Source: Siphonodentalium dalli (taxonomy: Eukaryota > Mollusca > Scaphopoda > Gadilida > Siphonodentaliidae). From it: a DNA stretch of 64,000 bases. The translations under genes were made by a program, and so were the position numbers. The stretch is taken from NCBI GenBank assembly GCA_032622095.1, contig CP136062.1, positions 7,440,001 to 7,504,000 of the forward strand, read 5' to 3'. The notes under the pieces are model-generated. The model was not told the origin of the DNA. It saw only the letters and a program-made list of their open reading frames with translations, and ran no database searches. Below, in pieces: positions 20,796 through 35,441 of the stretch (positions are counted from its first letter, which is position 1; the number at the start of each line of letters is the position of its first letter).

Positions 20796-23700
20796 ATAAA
20801 TGGGGACCCCTTACTTTAGCAGAAACATGTGATGTTATGATAATATTTGCAGAATTTATATGCCCAGTGACTGTTTTAGTCCAATTAGAACAATGGGGAC
20901 CCCTTAATTTGGCAGAAACATGGGATGTTATGACAATATTTGCAGAACTTATATGCCCAGTGACTGTTTTAATCAAATTAGAACAATGGGGACCCCTTAA
21001 TTTAGCAGAAACATGTGATGTTATGATAATATTTGCAGAATTTATATGCCCAGTGACTGTTTTAGTCCAATTAGAACAATGTGGACCCCTTAATTTGGCA
21101 GAAACATGGGATGTTATGACAATATTTGCAGAATGTATATGCCCAGTGACTGTTTTAGTCTAATTAGTACAACGAGGACACCTTAATTTTGCAGAAACAT
21201 GGGATGTTATGACAATATTTGCAGAATTTATATGCCCAGTGACTGTTTTAGTGCAATTAGAACAATGGTGACCCCTTAATTTGGCAGAAATATGGGATGT
21301 TATGACAATATTTGCAGAATTTATATGCCCAGTGACTGTTTTAGTCTAATTAGAACAATGAGGACACCTTAATTTGGCAGAAACATGGGATGTTTTGACA
21401 ACATTTGCAGAATTTATACATGTATGTCCAGTGACTGTTTTAATCCAAATAGAACAATGGGGACCCCTTACTTTAGCAGAAACATGTGATGTTATGACAA
21501 TATTTGCAGAATTTATATGCCCAGCGACTGTTTTAGTCCAATTAGAACAATGGGGAGTCCTTAATTTAGCAAAAACATGGGATGTTATGACAATATTTGC
21601 AGAATTGATATGCCCAGTGACTGTTTTAATCTAATTAGAACAATGGAGACCCCTTAATTTGGCAGAAACATGTGATGTTATGACAATATTTGCAGAATTT
21701 ATATGCCCAGTGACTGTTTTAGTCTAATTAGAACAATGAGGACACCTTAATTTGGCAGAAACATGGGATGTTTTGACAACATTTGCAGAATTTATACATG
21801 TATGTCCAGTAACTGTTTTAATCCAATTAGAACAATGGGGACCCCTTACTTTAGCAGAAACATGTGATGTTATGATAATATTTGCAGAATTTATATGCCC
21901 AGTGACTGTTTTAGTCCAATTAGAACAATGGGGACCCCCTAATTTGGCAGAAACATGGGATGTTATGACAATATTTGCAGAACTTATATTCCCAGTGACT
22001 GTTTTAATCAAATTAGAACAATGGGGACCCCTTAATTTAGCAGAAACATGTGATGTTATGATAATATTTGCAGAATTTATATGCCCAGTGACTGTTTTAG
22101 TCCGATTAGAACAATGTGGACCCCTTAATTTGGCAGAAACATGGGATGTTATGACAATATTTGCAGAATGTATATGCCCAGTGACTGTTTTAGTCTAATT
22201 AGTACAACGAGGACACCTTAATTTTGCAGAAACATGGGATGTTATGACAATATTTGCAGAATTTATATGCCCAGTGACTGTTTTAATCCAATTAGAACTA
22301 TGGAGACCCCTTAATTTGGCAAAAACATGGGATGTTATGACAATATTTGCAGAATTGATATGCCCAGTGACTGTTTTAATCTAATTAGAACAATGGAGAC
22401 CCCTTAATTTGGCAGAAACATGTGATGTTATGACAATATTTGCAGAATTTATATGCCCAGTGACTGTTTTAGTCCAATTATATCAATGGGGACACCTTAA
22501 TTTGGCAGAAGCATAGTATGTTATGACAATATTTGAAGAATTTATATGCCCATTGACTGTTTTAATCCAATTAGAACAATGGGAACCCCTTAATTTGGCA
22601 GAAACATGGGATATTATGACAATATTTGCAAAATGTATATGCCCAGTGACTGTTTTAATCCAATTAGAACAATGGAGACCCCTTAATTTGGCAGAAACAT
22701 GTGATGTTATGACAATATTTACAGAATTGATATGCCCAGTGACTGTTTTATTCCAATTAGATCAATGGGGACCCCTTAATTTGGCAGAAACATGGGGTGT
22801 TATTAGTGTTATGACAATATTTGCAGAATTGATATGCACAGTGACTGTTTTAGTCCAATTAGAACAATGGAGACCCCTTAATTTGGCAGAAACATGGGAT
22901 GTTATGACAATATTTGCAGAATTGATATGCCCAGTGACTGTTTTAGTCCAATTAGAACAATGGGGACCCATTACTTTAGCAGAAACATATGATGTTATGA
23001 TAATATTTGCAGAATTTATATTCCCAGTGACTGTTTTAGTCCAATTAGAACAATGGGGACCCCTTAATTTGGCAGAAACATGGGATGTTATGACAATATT
23101 TGCAGAATGTATATGCCCAGTGACTGTTTTAATCTAATTAGTACAACGAGGACACCTTAATTTTGCAGAAACATGGGATGTTATGACAATATTTGCAGAA
23201 TTTATATGCCCAGTGACTGTTTTAGTGCAATTAGAACAATGGTGACCCCTTAATTTGGCAGTAATATGGGATGTTATGACAATATTTGCAGAATTTATAT
23301 GCCCAGTGACTGTTTTAGTCTAATTAGAACAATGAGGACACCTTAATTTGGCAGAAACATGGGATGTTTTGACAACATTTGCAGAATTTATACATGTATT
23401 TCCAGTGACTGTTTTAATCCAATTAGAACAATGGGGACCCCTTACTTTAGCAGAAACATGTGATGTTATGACAATATTTGCAGAATTTATATGCCCAGCG
23501 ACTGTTTTAGTCCAATTAGAACAATGGGGAGTCCTTAATTTGGCAAAAACATGGGATGTTATGACAATATTTGCAGAATTGATATGCCCAGTGACTGTTT
23601 TAATCTAATTAGAACAATGGAGACCCCTTAATTTGGCAGAAACATGTGATGTTATGACAATATTTGCAGAATTTATATGCCCAGTGACTGTTTTAGTCCA

Positions 23701-26700
23701 ATTATATCAATGGGGACACCTTAATTTGGCAGAAGCATAGGATGTTATGACAATATTTGAAGAATTTATATGCCCATTGACTGTTTTAGTCCAATTAGAA
23801 CAATGGGAACCCCTTAATTTGGCAGAAACATGGGATATTATGACAATATTTGCAAAATGTATATGCCCAGTGACTGTTTTAATCCAATTAGAACTATGGA
23901 GACCCCTTAATTTGGCAGAAACATGTGATGTTATGACAATATTTGCAGAATTGATATGCCCAGTGACTGTTTTATTCCAATTAGATCAATGGGGACCCCT
24001 TAATTTGGCAGAAACATGGGGTGTTATCAGTGTTATGACAATATTTGCAGAATTGATATGCCCATTGACTGTTTTAATCCAATTAGAACAACAACGCCCC
24101 TTAATTTAGCAGAAACATGGGATATTATGACAATATTTGCAAAAATGTATATGCCCAGTGAATGTTTTAATCCAATTAGAACAATGGAGACCCCTTAATT
24201 TGGCAGAAACATGTGATGTTATGACAATATTTACAGAATTGATATGCCCAGTGACTGTTTTATTCCAATTAGATCAATGGGGACCCCTTAATTTGGCAGA
24301 AACATGGGGTGTTATTAGTGTTATGACAATATTTGCAGTATTGATATGCACAGTGACTGTTTTAGTCCAATTAGAACAATGGAGACCCCTTAATTTGGCG
24401 GAAACATGGGATGTTATGACAATATTTGCAGAATTGATATGCCCAGTGACTGTTTTAGTCCAATTAGAACAATGGGGACCCATTACTTTAGCAGAAACAT
24501 GTGATGTTATGACAATATTTGCAGAATTTATATGCTCAGTGACTGTTTTAGTCCAATTAGAACAATGGGGAGTCCTTAATTTGGCAGAAACATGTGATGT
24601 TATGACAATATTTGCAGAATTTATATGCCCAGTGACTGTTTTAGTCCAATTATATCAATGGGGACACCTTAATTTGGCAGAAGCATGGGATGTTATGACA
24701 ATATTTGAAGAATTTATATGCACAGTGACTGTTTTAGTCCAATTGGAACAATGGGGACCCCTTAATTAGGCAGAAACATGGGATGTTATGACAATATTTG
24801 CAGAATGTACAATGTATATGCCCAGTGACTGTTTTAGTCTAATTAGTACAACGAGGACACCTTAATTTGGCAGAAACATGGGATGTCATGACAATATTTG
24901 CAGAATTTATATGCCCAGTGACTGTTTTAGTGCAATTAGAACAATGGGGACCCCTTAATTTGGCAGAAATATGGGATGTTATGACAATATTTGCAGAATT
25001 TATATGCCCAGTGACGGTTTTAGTCTAATTAGAACAATGAGGACACCTTAATTTGGCAGAAACATGGGATGTTATGACAACATTTGCAGAATTTATACAT
25101 GTATGTCCAGTGACTGTTTTAATCCAATTAGAACAATGGGGACCCATTACTTTAGCAGAAACATGTGATGTTATGACAATATTTGCAGAATTTATATGCC
25201 CAGTGACTGTTTTAGTCCAATTAGAACAATGGGGAGTCCTTAATTTGGCAAAAACATGGGATGTTATGACAATATTTGCAGAATTGATATGCCCAGTGAC
25301 TGTTTTAATCTAATTAGAACAATGGAGACCCCTTAATTTGGCAGAAACATGTGATGTTATGACAATATTTGCAGAATTTATATGCCCAGTGACTGTTTTA
25401 GTCCAATTATATCAATGGGGACACCTTAATTTGGCAGAAGCATGGGATATTAAGACAAAATTTGCAAAATGTATATGCCCAGTGACTGTTTTAATCCAAT
25501 TAGAACAATGGAGACCCCTTAATTTGGCAGAAACATGTGATGTTATGACAATATTTGCAGAATTGATATGCCCAGTGACTGTTTTATTCCAATTAGATCA
25601 ATGGGGACCCCTTAATTTGGCAGAAACATGGGTGTTATCAGTGTTATGACAATATTTGCAGAATTGATATGCCCATTGACTGTTTTAATCCAATGAGAAC
25701 AACGGGGCACCTTAATTTAGCAGAAACATGGGATATTATGACAATATTTGCAAAAATGTATATGCCCAGTGACTGTTTTAATCCAATTAGATCAATGGGG
25801 ACCCCTTAATTTGGCAGAAACATGGGGTGTTATGACAATATTTGCAGAATTGATATGCCCAGTGACTGTCGTAATCCCATTAGAAGAATGGGGACCCCTT
25901 AATTTGGCAGAAACATGGGATGTTATGACAATATTTGCAGAATTTATATGCCCAGTGACTGTTTTAGTCCAACTAGAACAATGGGGACCCCTTAATTTGG
26001 CAGAAACATGGGATGTTATGACAATATTTGCAGAACTTATATGCACAGTGACTGTTTTAATCAAATTAGAACAATGGGGACCCCTTAATTTAGCAGAAAC
26101 ATGTGATGTTATGATAATATTTGCAGAATTTATATGCCCAGTGACTGTTTTAGTCCAATTAGAACAATGGGGACCCCTTAATTTGGCAGAAACATGGGAT
26201 GTTATGACAATATTTGCAGAATGTATATGCCCAGTGACTGTTTTAGTCTAATTAGTACAACGAGGACACCTTAATTTTGCAGAAACATGGGATGTTATGA
26301 CAATATTTGCAGAATTTATATGCCCAGTGACTGTTTTAGTGCAATTAGAACAATGTGGACCCCTTAATTTGGCAGAAACATGGGATGTTATGACAATATT
26401 TGCAGAATGTATATGCCCAGTGACTGTTTTAGTCTAATTAGTACAACGAGGACACCTTAATTTTGCAGAAACATGGGATGTTATGACAATATTTGCAGAA
26501 TTTATATGCCCAGTGACTGTTTTAGAGCAATTAGAACAATGGTGACCCCTTAATTTGGCAGAAATATGGGATGTTATGACAATATTTGCAGAATTTATAT
26601 GCCCAGTGACTGTTTTAGTCTAATTAGAACAATGAGGACACCTTAATTTGGCAGAAACATGGGATGTTTTGACAACATTTGCAGAATTTATACATGTATG

Positions 26701-29700
26701 TCCAGTGACTGTTTGAATCCAATTAGAACAATGGGGACCCCTTACTTTAGCAGAAACATGTGATGTTATGACAATATTTGCAGAATTTATATGCCCAGCG
26801 ACTGTTTTAGTCCAATTAGAACAATGGGGAGTCCTTAATTTGGCAAAAACATCTGATGTTATGACAATATTTGCAGAATTGATATGCCCAGTGACTGTTT
26901 TAATCTAATTATAACAATGGAGACCCCTTAATTTGGCAGAAACATGTGATGTTATGACAATATTTGCAGAATTTATATGCCCAGTGACTGTTTTAGTCCA
27001 ATTATATCAATGGGGACACCTTAATTTGGCAGAAGCATAGGATGTTATGACAATATTTGAAGAATTTATATGCCCATTGACTGTTTTAATCCAATTAGAA
27101 CAATGGGAATCCCTTAATTTAGCAGAAACATTGGATATTATGACAATATTTGCAAAAATGTATATGCCCAGTGACTGTTTTAATCCAATTAGAACAATGG
27201 AGACCCCTTAATTTGGCAGAAACATGTGATGTTATGACAATATTTACAGAATTGATATGCCCAGTGACTGTTTTATTCCAATTAGATCAATGGGGACCCC
27301 TTAATTTGGCAGAAACATGGGGTGTTATTAGTGTTATAACAATATTTGCAGAATTGATATGCACAGTGACTGTTTTAGTCCAATTAGAACAATGGAGACC
27401 CCTTAATTTTGCAGAAACATGGGATGTTATGACAATATTTGCAGAATTGATATGCCCAGTGACTGTTTTAGTCCAATTAGAACAATGGGGACCCATTACT
27501 TTAGCAGAAACATGTGATGTTATGATAATATTTGCAGAATTTATATGCCCAGTGACTGTTTTAGTCCAATTAGAACAATGGGGACCCCTTAATTTGGCAG
27601 AAACATGGGATGTTATGACAATATTTGCAGAATGTATATGCCCAGTGACTGTTTTAATCTAATTAGTACAACGAGGACACCTTAATTTTGCAGAAACATG
27701 GGATGTTATGACAATATTTGCAGAATTTATATGCCCAGTGACTGTTTTAGTGCAATTAGAACAATGGTGACCCCTTAATTTGGCAGAAATATGGGATGTT
27801 ATGACAATATTTGCAGAATTTATATGCCCAGTGACTGTTTTAGTCTAATTAGAACAATGAGGACACCTTAATTTGGCAGAAACATGGGATGTTTTGACAA
27901 CATTTGCAGAATTTATACATGTATGTCCAGTGACTGTTTTAATCCAATTAGAACAATGGGGACCCCTTACTTTAGCAGAAACATGTGATGTTATGACAAT
28001 ATTTGCAGAATTTATATGCCCAGCGACTGTTTTAGTCCAATTAGAACAATGGGGAGTCCTTAATTTGGCAAAAACATGGGATGTTATGACAATATTTGCA
28101 GAATTGATATGCCCAGTGACTGTTTTAATCTAATTAGAACAATGGAGACCCCTTAATTTGGCAGAAACATGTGATGTTATGACAATATTTGCGGAATTTA
28201 TATGCCCAGTGACTGTTTTAGTCCAATTATATCAATGGGGACACCTTAATTTGGCAGAAGCATAGGATGTTATGACAATATTTGAAGAATTTATATGCCC
28301 ATTGACTGTTTTAATCCAATTAGAACAATGGGAACCCCTTAATTTGGCAGAAACATGGGATATTATGACATTATTTGCAAAATGTATATGCCCAGTGACT
28401 GTTTTAATCCAATTAGAACAATGGAGACCCCTTAATTTGGCAGAAACATGTGATGTTATGACAATATTTGCAGAATTGATATGCCCAGTGACTGTTTTAT
28501 TCCAATTAGATCAATGGGGACCCCTTAATTTGGCAGAAACATGGGGTGTTATCACTGTTATGACAATATTTGCAGAATTGATAGGCCCATTGACTGTTTT
28601 AATCCAATTAGAACAACAACGCCCCTTAATTTAGCAGAAACATGGGATATTATGACAATATTTGCAAAAATGTATATGCCCAGTGACTGTTTTAATCCAA
28701 TTAGAACAATGGAGACCCCTTAATTTGGCAGAAACATGTGATGTTATGACAATATTTACAGAATTGATATGCCCAGTGACTGTTTTATTCCAATTAGATC
28801 AATGGGGACCCCTTAATTTGGCAGAAACATGGGGTGTTATTAGTGTTATGACAATATTTGCAGAATTGATATGCACAGTGACTGTTTTAGTCCAATTAGA
28901 ACAATGGAGACCCCTTAATTTGGCAGAAACATGGGATGTTATGACAATATTTGCAGAATTGATATGCCCAGTGACTGTTTTAGTCCAATTAGAACAATGG
29001 GGACCCCTTAATTTGGCAGAAACATGGGATGTTATGACAATATTTGCAGAATTTATATGCCCAGTGACTGTTTTAGTCTAATTAGAACAATGAGGACACC
29101 TTAATTTGGCAGAAACATTGGATGTTATGACAATATTTGCAGAATTGATATGCACAGTGACTGTCTTAATCCCATTAGAAGAATGGGCCCCTTAATTTGG
29201 CAGAAACATGGGATGTTATGACAATATTTGCAGAACTTATATGCCCAGTGACTGTTTTAGTCCAATTAGAACATTGGGGACCCCTTAATTTGGCAGAAAC
29301 ATGGGATGTTATGACAATATTTGCAGAACTTATATGCCCAGTGACTGTTTTTTAGTCCAATTAGAACAATGGGGACCCCTTAATTTGGCAGAAACATGGG
29401 ATGTTATCTGATGTTATGACAATATTTGCAGAATTTATATGCCCAGTGACTGTTTTAGTCCAATTAGAACAATGGGGACCCCTTAATTTGGCAGAAACAT
29501 GGGATGTTATGACAATATTTGCAGAATGTATATGCCCAGTGACTGTTGTAGTCTAATTAGTACAACGAGGACACCTTAATTTGGCAGAAACATGGGATGT
29601 TATGACAATATTTGCAGAATTTATATGCCCAGTGACTGTTTTAGTGCAATTAGAACAATGGTGACCCCTTAATTTGGCAGAAATATGGGATGTTATGACA

Positions 29701-30153
29701 ACAATTGCAGAATTTATACATGTATGTCCAGTGACTGTTTTAATCCAATTAGAACAATGGGGACCCCTTACTTTAGCAGAAACATGTGATGTTATGACAA
29801 TATTTGCAGAATTTATATGCCCAGTGACTGTTTTAATCTAATTAGAACAATGGGGACCCCTTAATTTGGCAGAAACATGGGGTGTTATCAGTGTTATGAC
29901 AATATTTGCAGAATTGATATGCCCATTGACTGTTTTAACCCAATTAGAACAACGGGGCCCCTTAATTTAGCAGAAACATGGGATATTATGACAATATTTG
30001 CAAAAATGTATTTGCCCAGTGACTGTTTTAATCCAATTAGAACAATGGAGACCCCTTAATTTGGCAGAAACATGTGATGTTATGACAATATTTACAGAAT
30101 TGATATGCCCAGTGACTGTTTTATTCCAATTAGAACAATGGAGATCGGGAGTA
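20796..30153 (+). repeat. 93-bp satellite array, about 100 copies
   Basis: The unit contains caatggggaccccttaattt, ggcagaaacatgggatgtta, tgacaatatttgcagaattt and atatgcccagtgactgtttt, then agtccaattagaa, totalling 93 bp. Variants include a 6-bp insertion (ttatacatgtatgtcc), a 9-bp insertion (gttattagtgtt), a 10-bp insertion near 29405 and single-base indels. Higher-order structure exists: markers near 22797, 23360, 24019 and 24309 recur at +4522 to +4526 bp (27319, 27885, 28545, 28831). Because 93 is 31 codons, long frames open on both strands, but stops (gtcTAAttag) and out-of-frame indels recur, so I read it as satellite DNA. Confidence 0.95.
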
Positions 30154-30960
30154 CTACCGGTACTACATGTACATACTGAGAATGTATGATTATGTTGTGT
30201 GCCAGTGTGAATATATTTATATACATGTACATGTACCCGTAATGGTGTGAAATCCCATCCCCCCACCCAGCCCCACCAAGAAAAATATTTCAAAGTAATA
30301 TACCGTACATGTACATATGTATCTGCATGTAGATTCCAAACTCACCCAGCCCCAACAAGAAAAATATTTCAAAGTAATATACATATGTATCTAGATTCCA
30401 AACTCTTCATGTCTATTGTACTTGGTATACCTTATACAAATGTACATGTAACTTATATACTTATCTGCTAAAAGATCTGCCAGTTATTCTTTCTTCAGAG
30501 ACAACAGTGCACTGGATTCGTATACCGGTATACTGGTAATAATATCTGAAATACCAAAGAGAAGGTGCTGTTGTGTACGCATGCTACTGGTACATGTACA
30601 TGAGGAACCTTATGAATATTCCATCTAAATATTCATTTACTGGTATATCAAGACGATTCAAGAGCTCTGACAAAGTTAAGAGACATTAAAGCATGACAGG
30701 CACATATCAAATTCTGGATGTGTCATTCTGATGAATACTAGTACATGTAATGTATATACCGGTATACATGAACATGTATGTTAAACCTTAAGGTACATGT
30801 ACATTATTGTAATCAGATGATACCCGGTACATGTATACAGGTACATGTACATGTACTGTACATTAAATCTGTTGTCGGGACATACTGGTGTGAACACATG
30901 TACATGTATGATACTGCTATCAGTATATGAAAGAGAAGTCATTTGTCACATGGACATAGA
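30154..30960. repeat. TACATGTA/ACCGGT-rich DNA with a 75-bp tandem duplication
   Basis: Segments near 30266-30335 and 30341-30400 share aaaaatatttcaaagtaata and the nearby 'acatatgtatct'. The rest is dense in overlapping ACATGTAC palindromes. Confidence 0.7.
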
Positions 30961-31019
30961 GAAAGATGGAGAAGATGTCTAACTGCCCCAGTTTCCTGTA
31001 ATTCATGGAGCACGAACAA

Positions 31020-31270
31020 AGCATGAATATTCATGGTTATTCATGAATATTCATTCTTTATTCATGATTCATATTCATGGTTATGCTTGTTCATGGTTAA
31101 TCATGGTTTTAAAGGCTGAATTAGCATGAATATATATGAACTTTTGGAAATAGTAAATTTTGCAGGTTTATAAGGTAGGAAAAAGTGTGGATAAGCATGA
31201 ATTATTGCAAACATTAAATTATAATAGCCATGGACGTATGAATAAGCATGAATAAACATGAATGTATTAA
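31020..31270. repeat. Scattered CATGAATATTCATG motifs
   Basis: Short runs of gaatattcatggttattcat relate to the longer array at 33190-33590. Confidence 0.6.
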
Positions 31271-33185
31271 TGGATTTATATATAATAGTTTTTGTATATA
31301 TTTTGAGTAAGAAATGTTGGCAAGTCTAATGTAGCGTGTTTAACATTTAAAATTTTAAATACAAATAGGATAGGAATTTTATATCATGAATAACCATGAA
31401 TATTTTAAGTCTAATATTTAATAAAAAAAATTCTGGAATTCATCCTTCCTTGAACAATAAGCAATTATAACAATCAAATCAGACCAGACTGTGTTTACTA
31501 ATTAAAGATGGATTATCCCTTCGTAAACAGTCGTAAACACGTTTTATATATTTTGCGGTATTAAGTAATAATGTCGAAGACACCTGTCTGGAAATGCTTC
31601 TATCAATTAATATTCATTTTATATAAATATTTTCTTATATGATGATAAGGAAGTTGACATATATAATTCCCTTATCGAAATGGTTGTTTGCTGCAAGTTA
31701 GCGGCAAATGTGCGGCATGTTTGCAGCAAATGGTTTGTTCGCAGAAAGTCAATTGCACATATTCGCAGATCTTTGCCGCAAACTTTTTGTTTGCAGTAAA
31801 TTTTGTTAATGTTTGCTGAAACTTTGCAGAAAATTTAGATTCGAGGCAAACCATTCGTAATAAGTTCACAGTAAATTTTATATTAGTTTCAAGTTCGCAG
31901 TTAGTGCATTGGAATCTTTGTTCGCCACATGTGCGTTTTAAACTTTGAATATTTCAATTTTGTTTTCACCATATATTTGTTTAAAGTTTGTGTTTGATAA
32001 TTTGCATCATTAATTTCAACATAATGCACAGCAAAATAAATCAATTCTGTGTGAAACACCGTGGTAACATGTGATTTACCGTGGGGACATTTTTCCTAAT
32101 TTCGGGGGCTGATTATTTTTTTTAAATTCCGATCTAACAAGCGATGGATTATGCAATTTATGGACAACAAAATTCAAAATAATGTTTTTAAAAGGTTCAA
32201 TACCCCATGTGGCTTTATCAGTTCTTTTATCGAATAGCTTTATTGTCGCGATCCTGGGTTTATAATCATGAAAACAAATCAAATATATCGTGGGGGGATG
32301 TGCCTTTGAAATCGAAAGTAATAAATTTAAAAGTGAAAAACGGGAACGGGAACTGGAATATGGAATTGAGTCATACAAAATGTGCGACGTTTTAGATATA
32401 TCATTTATTAATATAATGCCAATGTAAATCATTGTTTGTATATATTTTGTGTAGAAATAATCCTGATGAAGCAAAATACCCATAAAACAACCTCAACGAT
32501 CCGTTTCTTTCTGCAAGCCGCTTTTTTAAACAGGCGAAATTTTGCGCGGTCAAAATTACTCTAATTTTCAAAATTGAAAACCGTCGCACACAATCAGTGG
32601 ATCTGTTGAACTTCAGGGAACTTTGAGGAATATAATTATATGGAATATGATTATTATGACAGTGTGTGCACATCGTAAAACTATAAAATTGGAATACCGT
32701 AATCATTCTTCGTCATTATTATGTGAAGCCTTGAAGGCAATACTAGTACTAGTAGTGCTGTTTACAATACATCCAAATTTCAATTCGAAGTGAGATGGTG
32801 TCTTGACACGGAAACCGGCGAGCTCGCCGATTTTGAATGGGATGAACAGTGGAGACTGAATAGGAAAATTCAATGACCATGAAATTCGGATTCAGTTGAT
32901 CAACCATGAAATTCCAGTGATTTCAGCTGGTGATGTTCCATATGCATTCAAGTATATTAGGATCTAGGCCAGCCCATGCCGACCTGTGTCGTTTTCGTAC
33001 TGAAGTTCTGATGGCGATGCCACTGCAGTGCAGGTGACAGTACTGACGTACAAACTTAAATTGTGTAAAACTGCTAGTTCTATATGATGCATCTGTATAG
33101 AAGTTGTTGTTATCGACCAAAACAGAACAATTATATTACTGTATGTGGAAACCAGCAGACGTTTTGTATCTTTCATACTTAAAAA
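31271..33185. other. AT-rich intergenic; degenerate TTTGC-rich stretch at 31680-31870
   Basis: A diffuse repetition of gtttgc, gcagcaaat and gttcgcag occurs at about 31680-31870. A 135-codon frame on the minus strand (32483-32076) has no recognisable domain and is AT-driven. No gene is supported. Confidence 0.4.
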
Positions 33186-33592
33186 CATTTGACATGGTTG
33201 GGGAATATTCATCAACCATGAATATCCATGGTTATTAACCATGAATATCTATGGTTATTCATGGTATCTATGGTTATTCATGGATATCTACATGTATGGT
33301 TATTAACCATGGATATCTATGGTTATTCATGGATATCTATGGTTATTCATGGTTATCTACATGTATGGTTATTAACCATGGATATCTATGGTTATTCATG
33401 GATATTCATTGTTCATGGATATTCATGGACCATGGATATTCATGGACCATGAATATGGGCCATTTAACAACCACGAATATCCATGAATATCCATGGTTAA
33501 AAAGTATGAATAACCATGAATATTCATGGTTAAATAACCATGGTTATTCATGAATTATCCTTGAATAACCATGAATAATTCATGGTCAGGAA
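33186..33592. repeat. Self-complementary CATGGTTATTCATG satellite
   Basis: The left half repeats tatggttattcatggatatc with tacatgtatggttattaacc. The right half is dominated by the complementary form (aaccatgaatattcatgg). The whole tract can fold on itself. Confidence 0.85.
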
Positions 33593-34298
33593 ACTGGTCC
33601 CTGCATTAAAGATACATGTACTTTAGCGTTGGCATTGTGCACATGTACCGTACTGTACATGTACCTTTATTGCTGTTGAAAAGGTCACAACAGTTAAAAT
33701 CACCATAAACAGAAAGAATATTATGTTTAGACATACCGGTACAATACATGTGCAGTACATGTGTACCGGTATGTAAAGTGTATGCGATAAAGTACAATCA
33801 ACACAGGAGAAGGCAGGGAAACCCAACTGAATGAACTATGGTTAAAACTTCAACCAAGCTGTTTACAACTTACCAATGTGCTATGACATCTCCCCCATGT
33901 ACCGGTACATGTTAAGTTACCATACCTTACCGGTATATCTTCCCATTTTCACCAATGACAGTTTTTCGTAGTCACATGGTCACGTACAATGAGAGTAATT
34001 GGCCATTCAATATTGAGGTAAACAAAATTCAGGTGCAGGAGAGGGGAGGGGTGGATAGACCGGGTAATTTTCAACAACAAAATTCTGAATTATAATGCCT
34101 CTGGCAAAGAAAAAACATCCTTCATTGTCACCAATGATATTTTTTTCTGAGTCACATAGTAATATTGAAAGATAAAATGATACCACTGGTAACTGGCCAC
34201 CTTACAGTAAGAACAGCCAGTCAATGACTGTGCGGTCGCTCACCAGACTGCAAAGACTGATAATACTGGGACTCTGGAGACCATAACTGTAGTTTTAT
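33593..34298. other. Intergenic
   Basis: No gene seen. Several TACCGGTA and TACATGTA palindromes are present. Confidence 0.4.
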
Positions 34299-34399
34299 TT
34301 AACTGTTAGCCGGTGGAGCCATGGTGTAGTTGCATTTCGGCCGCTGTGGTAATGCTAACTGCACCGCAGTTAAGTGGACACTTGTTTTATCCAGCAGGG
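34299..34399. mobile_element. Right-end fragment of CCCTGCTGGAC element
   Basis: It reads tagccggtggagcc through aagtggacacttgttttatc to CCAGCAGGG plus TA, matching the right end of 38687-39044. Confidence 0.75.
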
Positions 34400-35104
34400 T
34401 ACTTTTTTTCTTCCCACATGTTCGTAAACCAGACTTGAAAATTGGTGTCGCCTTATTAACTAAAATAAGCTGGTGTGAAAGGTTGAAATATAATTTTTGT
34501 AAAGAGACTGTTCATTTGATGCAAAAGAGTTAATTCTATGAGTACATGTGAACAAGCCAGGGATTTTTTGGAGACACCTGTTTTTGGGCAATGATATTCC
34601 GAAGGCATATCCTGAATGACTGAGTGGAGGAAGGTTTGGGAGTGGGTAACCCGGGGTTAATAACCCCCTGCTGATGGTGGAGGCATGTTCTTCCTCCTGG
34701 AATTGTTTTTGAAAATCCATTGCATTGAGAGCTAATCTAGGGTTCTTTGCGTCAGTATTTTGAATTTTACTGAGAGGTCAATTTGATAAAGTTTCTCAAC
34801 CATAACTTTGGAAATGTTTAGATATGTATGGATTGGAAATGCTTATAAGTTATTGTCAGATATCCTTTGGTTTGAACAATGGATTATGCTTTAAATGAGA
34901 CTTACCATTATCACTTTTAATTCATATAATATGCTATTTTCTAAAATCCAAGTGAGAGACACATACTAGTATATAATATACTAGTACAGAAACATTGTCT
35001 ATTAAGTTAGTAATTACTATTAGTACTAATCGCTATGTTAATTTTTCATTTGGTTTCATGAGATCACACCTGATAACAAGGTTTATTTGATACAATTGTC
35101 ATTG

Positions 35105-35441
35105 TTCCTGTACTATTTTTGATTGAAATACGGAAGACTGAATGATAACAAACCTGAACTCAAACTACATGTATTTCAAGTTTTAACAGATGAAAGCTAG
35201 ATAAAGCCCAACATACTTTTACAGTATGACTCCAACTGTTAAACTTAAATATTTTTGTAAACTTAAATACCTTATGTCAATATATATAGATTTTTGATTG
35301 AAATACTGAAGGCTGAATGATAACAAACCTGAACTCAAACTACATGTATTTCAAGTTTTAACAGATGAAAGCTAGATAAAGCCAAACATACTTTTACAGT
35401 ATGATTCCAACTGTTAAACTTAAATATTTTTGTACACTTAA
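35105..35441 (+). repeat. Tandem duplication of about 175 bp
   Basis: Both copies contain tgataacaaacctgaactca, tttcaagttttaacagatga and gctagataaagcc. The second copy ends at the TTAA that borders the next element. Confidence 0.85.

Noticed and set aside
20747-29081. Repetitive protein with 31-residue repeats on the plus strand
   Set aside because: Openness follows from a 93-bp period. Stops (gtcTAAttag) recur every few units, minus-strand frames are equally open, and 1-bp and 10-bp indels break the frame.
20796-30153. CRISPR-like array
   Set aside because: Units are contiguous without unique spacers, and the host is a eukaryote.
32076-32483. 135-codon minus-strand frame
   Set aside because: No recognisable domain, AT-rich, no splice or promoter support.
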